Source of the DNA: Ammoniphilus resinae
GTDB taxonomy: Bacteria; Bacillota; Bacilli; Aneurinibacillales; RAOX-1
Direction: 5' to 3'
NCBI RefSeq assembly: GCF_017873965.1
Contig: NZ_JAGGKT010000015.1
Coordinates: 1 to 64,000, forward strand
Length of the DNA: 64,000 nt
The notes under the pieces are model-generated. The model was not told where the DNA came from and did no database searches. It saw only the letters and a list, made by a program, of their open reading frames with translations. Made by a program: the position numbers and the translations under genes. Below are positions 25,902 through 35,083 of the stretch, piece by piece. Within the stretch, counting starts at the first letter, position 1. The number at the start of each line of letters is the position of its first letter.

Positions 25902-27581
25902 ATGAATATTGTGGAAAAGGTCAAAGAATCGATTATTGAAGGGATTAAACAGGCAGTAGTGAAAGCTGGCCTAGCAGAGGTGGAGCAAATCCCGGTTTTT
26001 GTCCTCGAAGTGCCAAAGGAAAAGTCCCATGGGGACTACGCAACAAATATTGCCATGCAGCTTGCTCGTGTCGCAAAAAAAGCGCCTCGTCAAATCGCAG
26101 AAGGAATTGTGGAAGCTTTTGATGCCAAAAAAGCGCATGTCGCAAAGATCGAAATCGCCGGACCCGGATTTATCAATTTATTTATGGATCAAGCTTATTT
26201 GACCGATGTCATTGCTGAAGTGTTGGCATCTGGTGAAAGTTATGGCCGGACGAACTTTGGAAATGGAACAAAAATCAATGTCGAATTTGTCAGTGCAAAT
26301 CCAACCGGAAGCCTGCACTTGGGACATGCCCGCGGAGCTGCTGTTGGAGATGCGCTTTGCAATGTCCTTGACATGGCTGGCTTTGATGTGACTAGAGAAT
26401 ATTATATTAACGATGCCGGAAATCAAATTGCCAACCTTGCTAAATCAATCGAAGCGCGCTACATGCAGGCGTTAGGCAAGGACTTCCCTATGCCAGAAGA
26501 TGGGTATCATGGACAGGATATTGTGGAGTTTGGCCAGGAGTTGGCGGCGGAATCAGGGGACAAGTATGTGTTGATGTCTGAGGAGGAACGATTCCAATTT
26601 TTCCGTGAGTACGGTCTGAAAAAAGAGCTAGCCAAATTGAAGCAGGATTTGCAGGATTTCGGTGTGGAATTTGATGTTTGGTTCAGTGAAACCTCGTTAT
26701 ATGAGGCGGGGGCTGTTCCGGAAATCGTTGAAAAGCTTCGTGAATGCGGTTATGTATACGAACAGGATGGCGCAACTTGGTTGCGGTCCACTGAATTTGG
26801 CGATGATAAGGATCGTGTGTTGATTAAAAACGATGGCAGTTATACTTACTTAACGCCAGATATTGCTTATCACGAAAATAAATTTTCACGCGGTTACGAC
26901 CGTCTAATCAATATTTGGGGGGCCGACCACCACGGTTATATTCCACGGATGAAGGCTGCGATGCAGTCCTTGGGACATGACGCCGAACAGCTTCATGTGA
27001 TTATTAACCAAATGGTTAGTTTGTTCCAGGGCGGAGAAAAAGTGAAAATGTCCAAACGGACAGGAAAAGCTGTAACGATCCGTGACCTCATGGAGGAAGT
27101 CGGTCTTGACGCAACCCGTTATTTCTTTACGATGCGCAGCTCCGATGCTCATCTCGACTTCGACATGGATTTAGCCGTGTCCCAATCCAATGAAAATCCA
27201 GTTTTCTATGTACAGTACGCCCACGCCCGGATGTGCAGCATCTTGCGCAAGGCGGAAGATGAAGGCATTTCTTTAAAGGATATTGTGGATGAACAAGTAG
27301 ACTTAAGTCTATTAAGCTCTGAAAAAGAGCTTGACCTTCTCAAGAAGATCGGTCAATTTCCAGAGGAAATTTCTCTAGCAGCTGAACAATATGCGCCACA
27401 CCGTATGGTTCGATACGTTCATGAACTTGCGTCATTGTTCCACAGCTTTTATAATGCAGCACATGTTATTACAGAGGACAAGGCTTTGACAGTAGCCCGC
27501 CTGCACCTTGTAAAAGCAGTGCAAATTACGTTGGGTAATGGATTACGTCTTATTGGAGTAAACGCACCGGAAAAAATGTAA
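25902..27581 (+). CDS. argS: Arginyl-tRNA synthetase
   Basis: A 559-residue class I aminoacyl-tRNA synthetase. The N-terminal 90 residues are the Add-1 domain that contacts tRNA. The HIGH-type motif is [15 protein letters not shown] and the KMSKS-type motif VKMSKRTGK. The C-terminal DALR anticodon-binding domain starts near residue 440 ([16 protein letters not shown]) and ends with [12 protein letters not shown], typical of the family end. TTGGAGGG precedes the ATG at 25902. Downstream, before any terminator, lies the repeat array of module copy 2. Confidence 0.96.
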   Translation: MNIVEKVKESIIEGIKQAVVKAGLAEVEQIPVFVLEVPKEKSHGDYATNIAMQLARVAKKAPRQIAEGIVEAFDAKKAHVAKIEIAGPGFINLFMDQAYLTDVIAEVLASGESYGRTNFGNGTKINVEFVSANPTGSLHLGHARGAAVGDALCNVLDMAGFDVTREYYINDAGNQIANLAKSIEARYMQALGKDFPMPEDGYHGQDIVEFGQELAAESGDKYVLMSEEERFQFFREYGLKKELAKLKQDLQDFGVEFDVWFSETSLYEAGAVPEIVEKLRECGYVYEQDGATWLRSTEFGDDKDRVLIKNDGSYTYLTPDIAYHENKFSRGYDRLINIWGADHHGYIPRMKAAMQSLGHDAEQLHVIINQMVSLFQGGEKVKMSKRTGKAVTIRDLMEEVGLDATRYFFTMRSSDAHLDFDMDLAVSQSNENPVFYVQYAHARMCSILRKAEDEGISLKDIVDEQVDLSLLSSEKELDLLKKIGQFPEEISLAAEQYAPHRMVRYVHELASLFHSFYNAAHVITEDKALTVARLHLVKAVQITLGNGLRLIGVNAPEKM

Positions 27582-27632
27582 AGATCTCGAGGGTCGAGAG
27601 GGTGAGGGTATTGTTATATATTCTTGCCTTCT

Positions 27633-27888
27633 CTATCCACTATCCCTTTCTCTCAGACGACAAAATTTCATGTTGAGACCCTGTTTCTCTTCGCGAAATA
27701 GAAAGAGAGAGCGTTCCTGGAGCGTCTACCTTGTTTTTGCTCCTTATGTTCACTATCCCTTTTTCTCAGATGACAAAACTTCGTGCTATCGTGATCCCAT
27801 TCCTCTTCGTGAAATAAAAATAGTGTGTACAAGGGGCAGGCATCCTCTTTGTTTTGTCTTCTTATGACCCCTATCCCTTTTTCTCAGG
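27633..27888 (+). repeat. Family 1 repeat array, three units in plus orientation
   Basis: Cores at 27633-27661, 27745-27773 and 27863-27888, spaced 112 and 118 bases. The second unit is close to the first unit of copy 1 along its whole length. The third core reads CCCTATCCC. The array follows argS by about 50 bases and precedes a terminator. Confidence 0.85.
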
Positions 27889-27927
27889 ATAGACTCGGGT
27901 GGGTGGGTTGCTCAATTTTATCGTAAA

Positions 27928-27959
27928 TGGGGAGTTGGTTTTGAACTCCTCTTTTTTTG
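27928..27959 (+). terminator. Rho-independent terminator inside module copy 2
   Basis: GGGGAGTT (27929-27936) pairs with GAACTCCTC (27943-27951), followed by seven T. It is the counterpart of 10190-10223 and would end argS transcripts after the repeat array. Confidence 0.8.
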
Positions 27960-27980
27960 TTTTTTTGTGGGTTTAGGGGC

Positions 27981-28883
27981 CTACATCGCCTGTAAGAGGT
28001 TTGAGTTCCTATTTTTTCTCCTCCTTCTGGTCACCTGCCAGTAGTTCGCCTTCTTCGTTGAGGCACATAGTTGAATAAGCCCCTGGAAAAGGGGAGCTTG
28101 ATCCAGTGCCTGATTGACCCGATAGCAAAACTCGTCCAAATAAGCCTGCAAATGGCGAACGCCGATTCCATGAAAGGTTTCGTTCAACCACTGAGAAGCC
28201 TTTTTGAAATAAGGATATCCTATCTTGAGTCTGCGGGGCTTGAGTCGTTGTGTCATATATTCCACTTCAGAATCCTCTGCCTCAATATACCTCTCTGCAA
28301 ACGACTTTTTTTGTGGAGTTGAAATAAACTTCTCTCTCGGAGATTCTAAGAGAAGCTTCATTTTGATATAGGTAGGTTGTTTTTGTTCATTCAGGGATGT
28401 ACCCACAAGGAGAAAATGCTCTTTGGGATGGGTCTGGTGGGTTATGTTGTAGGGGTGGCCGTAGCAGGCATCATGCACTTGGACCATGCCGGACAATAGA
28501 TGGGTGGCATCAGACGTACTCATGGCCCGACGGATCTTCTGGAGGATTAACCAGGAGGTTTTGTAGGTGACTTGGATGATCTCTTTCAGTTGCACCGCAT
28601 TGATCCCAGGAGAAGGGCGGGAGGCCAAAAAGATGGCAGTAAACCATTTTTGCAAGGGGGTCGGGCTCCCTTCCATAACGGTTCCAACGGTTAAAGACGT
28701 TTGATGGCTGCACTGGGCACACTCGTAGAGGGGAAGACGGCGGGTCGTGATCCGATAGAAATGCCGATGGCTGCATTTAGGGCAAACAAACCCATGAGGC
28801 CACTTCATTTGAAACAGATAGTCCGCACAGATGCCCTCGGAGTAAAAACGGTCCTTAAATTGATCGAGATTCATCGTATCCAT
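27981..28883 (-). CDS. IS1595-like (ISXO2-type) transposase-like protein, copy 2
   Basis: A 300-residue protein identical to copy 1 except that the last residue is Met instead of Ile. It has the same zinc ribbon (CPKC...CAQC) and the same C-terminal HLQAYLDEFCYRVNQ, with VHD at the position where the family usually has VDE. About 15 bases differ from copy 1, nearly all silent. Both reading frames are intact. TAAAGGAGGAG precedes the start. Confidence 0.85.
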   Translation of the reverse strand: MDTMNLDQFKDRFYSEGICADYLFQMKWPHGFVCPKCSHRHFYRITTRRLPLYECAQCSHQTSLTVGTVMEGSPTPLQKWFTAIFLASRPSPGINAVQLKEIIQVTYKTSWLILQKIRRAMSTSDATHLLSGMVQVHDACYGHPYNITHQTHPKEHFLLVGTSLNEQKQPTYIKMKLLLESPREKFISTPQKKSFAERYIEAEDSEVEYMTQRLKPRRLKIGYPYFKKASQWLNETFHGIGVRHLQAYLDEFCYRVNQALDQAPLFQGLIQLCASTKKANYWQVTRRRRKNRNSNLLQAM

Positions 28884-28984
28884 GAATAACTCCTCCTTTA
28901 ACGAACATATATTCTATTTGTAGATTAACAAACAGGTGTTCCTGTGTAAAGAGAAAGTATTCGACAAAGGTTTAAGAGACAGCC

Positions 28985-29262
28985 CCTGATAGAGTGGGAT
29001 AGTGGCCAAAAGAAAGCGTGAATAGGTATAGTCGACATGGAGATGCCAAGAGCCAAGAGACACCTGAAAGCAACCCTGAAGGCAAGGGATAATGGTCAAA
29101 GGGAGCAGGAGAAGGGTGTTCAGTGGAGGGTGCCAACAACACATGGGGGAGCATGCCTGATCGAGAGGGATAGTGGTCAAAAGGAATTGGAAATAGGTAT
29201 TGTCAACTGAAGGATGCCAACAGAATACTGGCAGTACCCCTGAAGCAGCGGGATAGTGTTCA
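28985..29262 (-). repeat. Family 1 repeat array, four units in minus orientation
   Basis: Cores at 28985-29008, 29074-29097, 29156-29179 and 29238-29262, spaced 82-89 bases. Spacers include GTGAATAGGTATAGTCGAC and GGGTGCCAACAACACATGG, which are shared with 11263-11457. The fourth unit (GGGATAGTGTTCA) is outside the part shared with copy 1. The array ends about 135 bases before the sigma-54 activator gene. Confidence 0.83.
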
Positions 29263-29396
29263 TAAAACTGCCAACAGTATCCTTCCAAAATCAATCGATC
29301 CCTCCGCAAACACGCACTATAGTGTAGAATACTAGTATAGAGATTGCCAGAAAATCGGCAGTCTATTCCTGGATGGAGGGGAGACTGAACAGAAAT

Positions 29397-30860
29397 ATGC
29401 ACCAGATTCCGATTACTAATGAAACGTTGAAGGCGATTTTGAGTGCAATTGATGAAGGAATCCATGCGGTTGATGCCCGTGGGATGACTATTTATTATAA
29501 CCATATTGCGGCACAGTTGGACGGGATGCAGGTGGAGGAAGTGCAGGGGAAGCATTTGCTGGAGGTTTTTCCTTCGCTGAATGTGGAAACAAGTACGCTG
29601 TTGAAGGTCATTGAAACTCGGGAGCCGATTTATCATCAGCACCAGAGCTACCGAAATGTAAAAGGAAAAAAGGTCGTCACAGTCAATACCACAGTGCCCA
29701 TTTTGGTGAATGGGGAAGTGCTTGGGGCGGTTGAGGTGGCGAAGGATATCTCTAAGGTCAAGGAACTTTCGGAAAAACTAATTGATCTTCAGGCGCAAAT
29801 GGTCACCAAGAAGCAGAAACCCCAAAAAACGACGAAAAACCAGGAAGAGACGGGAGCAAGATACCATTTTACGGATATCATCACGGAAAATCCACAAATG
29901 GAAAAGTTGATTCAATTAGGGAAAAAATCAGCGCAGACGAGCTCGCCCATTTTAATCATGGGTGAAACGGGGACGGGAAAAGAACTGCTTGTCCAATCGA
30001 TTCATAATGCCTCCGCAAGACGAAATGCGCCGTTTATCGCACAGAACTGTGCAGCCTTGCCAGCTACCTTACTAGAAGGGATACTTTTCGGAACGGTCAA
30101 AGGAAGCTTCACGGGGGCAGAGGATCGGCCGGGATTATTTGAACTCGCGGATGGGGGAAGTTTGTTTTTAGATGAAATCAACAGCATGCCTATGGAGTTA
30201 CAGGCCAAATTATTGCGAGTCATACAGGAAAATCGCGTTCGCCGTGTTGGAGGGACACAGGAGATTTCGGTGGATGTACGCTTAATGGCGGCTCTAAATG
30301 AAGATCCACAAGAAGCGATCAGGGAAAACCGTTTGCGGTCGGACCTCTATTATCGGTTGCATGTCGTTTCCTTTTTGCTGCCCCCTTTAAGGGAAAGAAA
30401 AGAGGATATTGAAAGATTGACACAGCATTTTGTGAAGAAATTCAATTATAAATTCAACAAACTAGTCATGGGAGTTAGCCCCAAAGTCTCCGAAGTGCTC
30501 AATCAGCATGATTGGCCAGGGAACATCCGTGAACTGGAGCATACGATTGAAGCAGCAATGAATATGGTAGAGGGAAACAATATCGAAATTGAAGATCTGT
30601 CACAGCACCTGAAGCCAAAACAAAATAAAGGGAAGTTGCAGCAAAATCATGATGAGCAGACACTCCCTTTTTCCGGACCACAGAAACAAGCTTTACAACT
30701 GGAAAACCTCACATTGCGTGAGGCTGTGAACAATCTAGAGGATTTTATGATCGAAAAAGCGATGGAAAAAACGTCAGGAAACATCCTTCAAGCAGCAAAA
30801 ATCCTGGGGATTCCCCGGCAAACTTTACAATATAAACTAGCTAAGGGATCGCAAGAATAG
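29397..30860 (+). CDS. Sigma-54-dependent transcriptional activator with PAS domain (RocR-like)
   Basis: A 487-residue enhancer-binding protein. Residues 8-125 are a PAS domain (ILSAIDEGIHAVD...GAVEVAKDISKV). Residues about 165-390 are the AAA+ domain with MGETGTGKELLVQSIH (Walker A), DGGSLFLDEINSM (Walker B) and GSFTGAEDRPG, where most members have GAFTGA. The C-terminal helix-turn-helix is GNILQAAKILGIPRQTLQYKL. The arrangement is that of RocR and related amino acid catabolism activators. ATG 29397 was chosen, with GGAGGGGAG 13 bases upstream; ATG 29373 lacks a site. No clear -24/-12 promoter was found next to it, so its target is unknown. Confidence 0.88.
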   Translation: MHQIPITNETLKAILSAIDEGIHAVDARGMTIYYNHIAAQLDGMQVEEVQGKHLLEVFPSLNVETSTLLKVIETREPIYHQHQSYRNVKGKKVVTVNTTVPILVNGEVLGAVEVAKDISKVKELSEKLIDLQAQMVTKKQKPQKTTKNQEETGARYHFTDIITENPQMEKLIQLGKKSAQTSSPILIMGETGTGKELLVQSIHNASARRNAPFIAQNCAALPATLLEGILFGTVKGSFTGAEDRPGLFELADGGSLFLDEINSMPMELQAKLLRVIQENRVRRVGGTQEISVDVRLMAALNEDPQEAIRENRLRSDLYYRLHVVSFLLPPLRERKEDIERLTQHFVKKFNYKFNKLVMGVSPKVSEVLNQHDWPGNIRELEHTIEAAMNMVEGNNIEIEDLSQHLKPKQNKGKLQQNHDEQTLPFSGPQKQALQLENLTLREAVNNLEDFMIEKAMEKTSGNILQAAKILGIPRQTLQYKLAKGSQE

Positions 30861-30871
30861 CAATAAATAGT

Positions 30872-30912
30872 AATAGCCACTTTTTCCAGGTGAAAGAGTG
30901 GCTAATTTTATA
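30872..30912 (+). terminator. Probable terminator after the sigma-54 activator gene
   Basis: TAGCCACT (30874-30881) pairs with AGTGGCTA (30897-30904), followed by ATTTTAT. The T-run is short. Confidence 0.65.
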
Positions 30913-30927
30913 GAAAAAACTTTTATC

Positions 30928-30941
30928 TGAACGATCATTCA
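30928..30941. promoter_or_regulatory. FadR-like half-palindrome upstream of fadF
   Basis: TGAACGATCATTCA is nearly a perfect dyad and resembles the FadR operator of B. subtilis (TGAATGA...TCATTCA), with shorter spacing. It lies about 70 bases before fadF, next to a likely promoter (TATAGTAAAG). Confidence 0.45.
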
Positions 30942-31013
30942 CTTTTGATATAGAATTTGCTATAGTAAAGATACTCAGAAAATTTGCATCAAAGGACGTA
31001 AGGAGGAGAGAGA

Positions 31014-33074
31014 GTGCTAGCTTTTATCAATTTCCTGGCCTTTTTATTGGTAACAGGGTATGCTGTCTACTTGATTTTGCACGTAGTCTACAGCCGGATT
31101 ACCTTCATTAAGCTTGGAAAAAAATCTAATTTGAAAGAAGACACAAAACAGCGAATCCACGAGGTTTTAGTCAACGTATTTGGGCAGAAAAAACTGCTCA
31201 AGGATCCGAAAAGCGGATTGATGCACGTTGTGATGTTTTATGGCTTCATTATTCTCCAATTTGGAGCGATTGAACTTATTATTAAAGGATTTATTAAAGG
31301 GTTTGAATATCCAATCGGGGCAGCGCACCACTTTTTCAGCTTAACACAGGAAATCACCACCTTCCTCGTGTTTCTTGCAACCGCATACGCGTTTTATCGC
31401 CGTTATGTAGAGAAGCTTGGACGTCTCAAGCGAGGCTGGAAAGCAGGCCTTGTCATTATGTTTTTATCGACGTTGATGCTTTCCATTCTGTTGTCCTTAA
31501 CGTTTGAGCACCTTTGGCTTGGCGAACCGGGCAATGCCGCTTATGCGCCGATTTCAACGCTTTTAGCAGGGCTTTTCAGTGGGATGAGCACAACAGCTGC
31601 AGGAGTCCTCTTCTATATTTTTTGGTGGATTCATCTGCTTACACTGCTTTCGTTTGCCGTTTACGTTCCACAATCGAAGCACGCCCACTTGCTTTTTGCC
31701 CCTGTAAACGTCTATTTACGGGACACAAAGCCAGTTGGAAAGCTGACCTCGATCGATTTTGAGGATGAAACACAGGAAACGTATGGTGCTGGAAAAATCG
31801 AAGATTTTCGCCAGAACCAACTGATCGACCTTTACGCCTGTGTGGAGTGCGGTCGCTGTACCAACATGTGTCCTGCATCCGGCACGGGGAAAACTCTATC
31901 TCCGATGGCTTTAATCGTGAAAATGAGGGATCACCTCACCGAAAAAGGGGCTTCCATTACTTCGCGGACACCGTGGATGCCGGGCTTTATCTTCCAGGAT
32001 AACAAAGCGAACACACTGGCTGCCGCAGCTACTGGTTCAGAAGTCGCCGCCACTGCACAGTATGAGGTTAATCTAATCGGTGATGTCATTACGGAAGAAG
32101 AACTTTGGGCTTGTACCACTTGCCGCAATTGTGAAGACCAGTGCCCTGTAGCAAATGAGCACGTGGAAAAGATCATCGACATGCGTCGCTACCTTGTCCT
32201 GACCGAAGGAAATATGCCTTCCGAGGCAGCGCGTTATTTCCAAAACATTGAACGACAAAGCAATCCTTGGGGAATCAACCGCAAGGAGCGCATCAAATGG
32301 CGCGAAGAACGGGACGATATTGAGGTTCCGACCGTGAAGGAAGCCGATGAGTTCGAGTATTTATTATGGGTCGGATCGATGGGATCTTTCGATAAGCGAA
32401 GCCAAAAAATCGTCCAATCCTTTGCTAAAATCCTCAACGTAGCTGGTGTCAAGTTTGCCGTTCTCGGAAACGATGAGCGGAATTCTGGTGATACAGCGCG
32501 TCGTTTGGGGAATGAGTTTTTATTCCAGCAGCTTTGTCAGGAAAACATCGAAAACTTTCAAAAATACGAGGTAAAAAAGATCGTTACGATCGATCCTCAT
32601 GCATATAATACGTTTAAACATGAGTATCCGGAATTTGGTTTGGAAGCCGAAGTTTATCATCATACGGAAATCATTTATCAATTGATCCAGGAAGGCCGGA
32701 TCAAGCCAACCAAGGAAGTCGATGAAGCCATTGCTTATCACGATTCCTGCTACATTGGCCGTTACAACAACATTTACGATATTCCACGGCAAATTCTAAA
32801 GTCGATCCCAGGCGTGAACGTGCTGGAAATGGATCGCTCGAGGGAAGACGCGATGTGCTGTGGAGCCGGTGGCGGCATGATGTGGCTTGAAGAAACCCAG
32901 GGCAAACGCATTAACATCGAACGCACTGAACAGGCCTTGATGCTCAGCCCAACGACGATCGGCAGCAATTGCCCTTACTGCTTGACGATGATGAGCGATG
33001 GAACCAAGGCAAAAGAAGTGGAAGAGCAAGTGAAGACACTAGATATTGCAGAGATTGTAGAGAGGTCTCTGTAG
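31014..33074 (+). CDS. fadF: FadF-like iron-sulfur electron-transfer protein
   Basis: A 686-residue membrane protein starting at GTG behind AGGAGGAGAG. About six hydrophobic segments occupy residues 1-225. Two [4Fe-4S] motifs follow: CVECGRCTNMCP (about residue 280) and CTTCRNCEDQCP (about residue 365). The C-terminal half has CCG-type cysteine motifs (YHDSCYIGRYN and AMCCGAGGG), as in heterodisulfide reductase subunits. FadF (YwjF) is thought to carry electrons from acyl-CoA dehydrogenase/ETF to the membrane quinone pool. It lies before the acyl-CoA degradation operon, with a repeat array between. Confidence 0.85.
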   Translation: MLAFINFLAFLLVTGYAVYLILHVVYSRITFIKLGKKSNLKEDTKQRIHEVLVNVFGQKKLLKDPKSGLMHVVMFYGFIILQFGAIELIIKGFIKGFEYPIGAAHHFFSLTQEITTFLVFLATAYAFYRRYVEKLGRLKRGWKAGLVIMFLSTLMLSILLSLTFEHLWLGEPGNAAYAPISTLLAGLFSGMSTTAAGVLFYIFWWIHLLTLLSFAVYVPQSKHAHLLFAPVNVYLRDTKPVGKLTSIDFEDETQETYGAGKIEDFRQNQLIDLYACVECGRCTNMCPASGTGKTLSPMALIVKMRDHLTEKGASITSRTPWMPGFIFQDNKANTLAAAATGSEVAATAQYEVNLIGDVITEEELWACTTCRNCEDQCPVANEHVEKIIDMRRYLVLTEGNMPSEAARYFQNIERQSNPWGINRKERIKWREERDDIEVPTVKEADEFEYLLWVGSMGSFDKRSQKIVQSFAKILNVAGVKFAVLGNDERNSGDTARRLGNEFLFQQLCQENIENFQKYEVKKIVTIDPHAYNTFKHEYPEFGLEAEVYHHTEIIYQLIQEGRIKPTKEVDEAIAYHDSCYIGRYNNIYDIPRQILKSIPGVNVLEMDRSREDAMCCGAGGGMMWLEETQGKRINIERTEQALMLSPTTIGSNCPYCLTMMSDGTKAKEVEEQVKTLDIAEIVERSL

Positions 33075-33114
33075 GCTAGGGGGGAGGAGAGGATGAGTAC
33101 CTTTTTTCAACCTC

Positions 33115-33660
33115 TGTGGTGACTATCCCATTGCGTCAGATGGAGGGTTAAGGTTGCCGATGTTTGGCAAGCAAAGGGTGAATATCTTTTCCTCAGGCCT
33201 TATGGTCACTATCCCTTTCAGTCAGACAGATGATTGAGTAAGGTTCCAGGTGAACCGAAGTAGGGTGGTTGCCTATTTCTCAATGCCTATGGTCATTATC
33301 CCATTCTGTCAGAAGGAAGCTCAGGGGGTGGTGGAAAGGTAGAGTTAGAGGTAGAGGTAGAGTGATCCCCGTATCCTCAGGGCCCTATGATCACTATCCC
33401 ATCTGATTAGACGGGAGAGAAATCACAAAATACCATGTTGTCCCTTCCCTTCCTCCGGACTCCAGACAGAAGGGGATAGTGGCTACAGGTTAAGGAAAAG
33501 GGTGTACTCGTACTACAAGAGTCACTTCGATTACCCTTCGTGATTCCGGACGGAAGGGGATAGTGGACACAGGTTGAGGAAAAGGGTGTACTCGTACTAC
33601 AAGGGTCACTTCGATTACCCTTCCTCAGGACTCCGGACGGAAGGGGATAGTGGGCACAGG
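33115..33660. repeat. Family 1 repeat array, four plus units then three minus units
   Basis: Plus-orientation cores at 33115-33143, 33201-33229, 33287-33315 and 33385-33415; minus-orientation cores at 33462-33489, 33546-33573 and 33633-33660. Spacing is 84-98 bases throughout. The last units are part of an 85-90 base direct repeat (AGGGTGTACTCGTACTAC and CACTTCGATTACCCTTC in both). The orientation change is at about 33440. This fills the 750-base gap between fadF and the thiolase gene, apart from a terminator and an operator; no gene was seen. Confidence 0.88.
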
Positions 33661-33733
33661 TACCAGAAATGAACACATCCATCTATTCCACCGGAATATT
33701 GAGCAAACAGCCATCCCACCACAACCATTAATA

Positions 33734-33768
33734 CCGTCCTCCCATCAAAAACACGGGAGGGCGTTTAT
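33734..33768 (+). terminator. Terminator between the repeat array and the thiolase operon
   Basis: CGTCCTCCC (33735-33743) pairs with GGGAGGGCG (33755-33763) with one G-T pair, then TTTATT. Confidence 0.75.
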
Positions 33769-33780
33769 TGCCATAATAAT

Positions 33781-33798
33781 TGACTGAGCGGTCAGTCA
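33781..33798. promoter_or_regulatory. FadR/TetR-type operator of the acyl-CoA operon
   Basis: TGACTGAGCGGTCAGTCA is an 18-base palindrome of the form TGACTGA-NNNN-TCAGTCA. B. subtilis FadR binds TGAATGA-NNNN-TCATTCA, the same size and layout. It lies 31 bases before the thiolase start. The operon encodes a TetR-type regulator, the natural candidate for binding. Confidence 0.7.
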
Positions 33799-33828
33799 GA
33801 AATTAGCAAAAAAAGGAGGAGAGAAACT

Positions 33829-35052
33829 ATGGAAACGAATAAACCTTTGAAAAAATCAAAATCTAACGGATCCGTGAAAACCGTGATTGTCAGTGCAGCG
33901 AGAACACCCTTTGGGAAATTCGGAGGGGCTTTGAAAGATCTCACGGCTGTAGAACTTGGAGGCTCAGTGATTAAGGAATCGTTGAAACGAGCGGATATTT
34001 CGCCAGACCAAGTGGATGAAGTGATTATGGGCATGGTACTGCAGGCGGGGGCAGGGCAAATCCCCTCGCGTCAGGCGGCAAGATTAGCCGGGCTACCATG
34101 GGAGGTGCAGACCGAAACGATTAACAAAGTGTGCGCATCTGGATTAAGGGCAGTGACTCTAGCAGACCAGATTATTCGTGCAGGGGATGCTTCGATTATT
34201 GTAGCTGGGGGAATGGAAAGCATGAGCAATGCGCCGTATGCCCTCCCGAAAGCTCGCTTTGGGGCCAGGATGGGGAATGCGGAAATGAAGGATTTGATGG
34301 TTTCTGACGGACTGACTTGTGCTTTTGATCAGGTGCATATGGCGGTTCATGGAAGCAAAGTGGCTGCAGAATACGGGATTACCCGGGAAGCCCAGGATGC
34401 ATGGGCACTTCGCAGCCATCAGCGGGCGATCGAGGCCATAGAAAGCGGGAAGTTCAGTGAAGAAATTGCCCCCGTGGAGGTTCCAACGAAAAAAGGCGCC
34501 CCGATCATCGTCATACAAGACGAGGGACCGCGCAAGGATACGAGCTTGGAACAGCTGCAGAAGCTGTCGCCGATTTTTGTTGCGGATGGGACGGTGACAG
34601 CGGGGAATGCGCCGGGTGTCAATGACGGAGCGGGAGCACTCGTGCTGATGTCCGAGGAAGCTGCGAAGGAACAACACAAGCAGCCTTTAGCTACGATTCT
34701 TGGCCATGCGGCAGTTGGGCAGCCTGCACCGTATATTGCTACAACGCCAGGACTCGCGATCCAAAAACTGCTCCAAAAAACCGGCTACAAGCTTTCCGAT
34801 ATCGATTTGTTTGAAGTGAACGAGGCGTTTGCGGCGGTAACTTTGACAAGTGAAAAAATCGTCGGCTGGGATCCGCAAAAGGTCAACGTCAACGGGGGAG
34901 CGATCGCCTTTGGCCATCCGATTGGGGCAAGCGGAGCGCGCATCCTGACGACTTTAATTTACGAGCTGCGTCGTCGTGGTGGGGGACTTGGGATAGCCGC
35001 AATTTGCAGCGGGGCAGCACAGGGCGATGCAATTCTAGTAGAGGTACATTAA
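33829..35052 (+). CDS. Acetyl-CoA C-acetyltransferase (thiolase)
   Basis: A 407-residue thiolase that condenses two acetyl-CoA or, in degradation, cleaves 3-ketoacyl-CoA. The acyl-accepting cysteine is in [14 protein letters not shown] (about residue 104). The C-terminal active-site motifs are [19 protein letters not shown] and [12 protein letters not shown]. The N-terminus carries about 16 extra residues rich in Lys/Ser ([14 protein letters not shown]) before the usual start [31 protein letters not shown] precedes the ATG. First gene of a seven-gene operon. Confidence 0.92.
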   Translation: METNKPLKKSKSNGSVKTVIVSAARTPFGKFGGALKDLTAVELGGSVIKESLKRADISPDQVDEVIMGMVLQAGAGQIPSRQAARLAGLPWEVQTETINKVCASGLRAVTLADQIIRAGDASIIVAGGMESMSNAPYALPKARFGARMGNAEMKDLMVSDGLTCAFDQVHMAVHGSKVAAEYGITREAQDAWALRSHQRAIEAIESGKFSEEIAPVEVPTKKGAPIIVIQDEGPRKDTSLEQLQKLSPIFVADGTVTAGNAPGVNDGAGALVLMSEEAAKEQHKQPLATILGHAAVGQPAPYIATTPGLAIQKLLQKTGYKLSDIDLFEVNEAFAAVTLTSEKIVGWDPQKVNVNGGAIAFGHPIGASGARILTTLIYELRRRGGGLGIAAICSGAAQGDAILVEVH

Positions 35053-35083
35053 ATTAAATAGAATGAGAGAGGGGTCTAAGACA

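Larger units (their letters stand above)
27633..29179. mobile_element. Transposase-like module, copy 2
   Basis: The same layout as 9904-11457: plus-orientation family 1 array, terminator, minus-strand IS1595-like gene, minus-orientation array. The first 370 bases of the gene and about 55 bases of its upstream flank are identical to copy 1 by eye; the rest carries scattered single-base differences. It lies between argS and the sigma-54 activator gene. Confidence 0.7.

Noticed and set aside
30861-31013. Sigma-54 promoter before fadF
   Set aside because: No GG and GC dinucleotides at the required 10-base spacing were found.
33115-33660. CRISPR array
   Set aside because: Units recur at regular 84-98 base spacing, but spacers are similar to each other, the orientation flips inside the array, and no cas gene is present.
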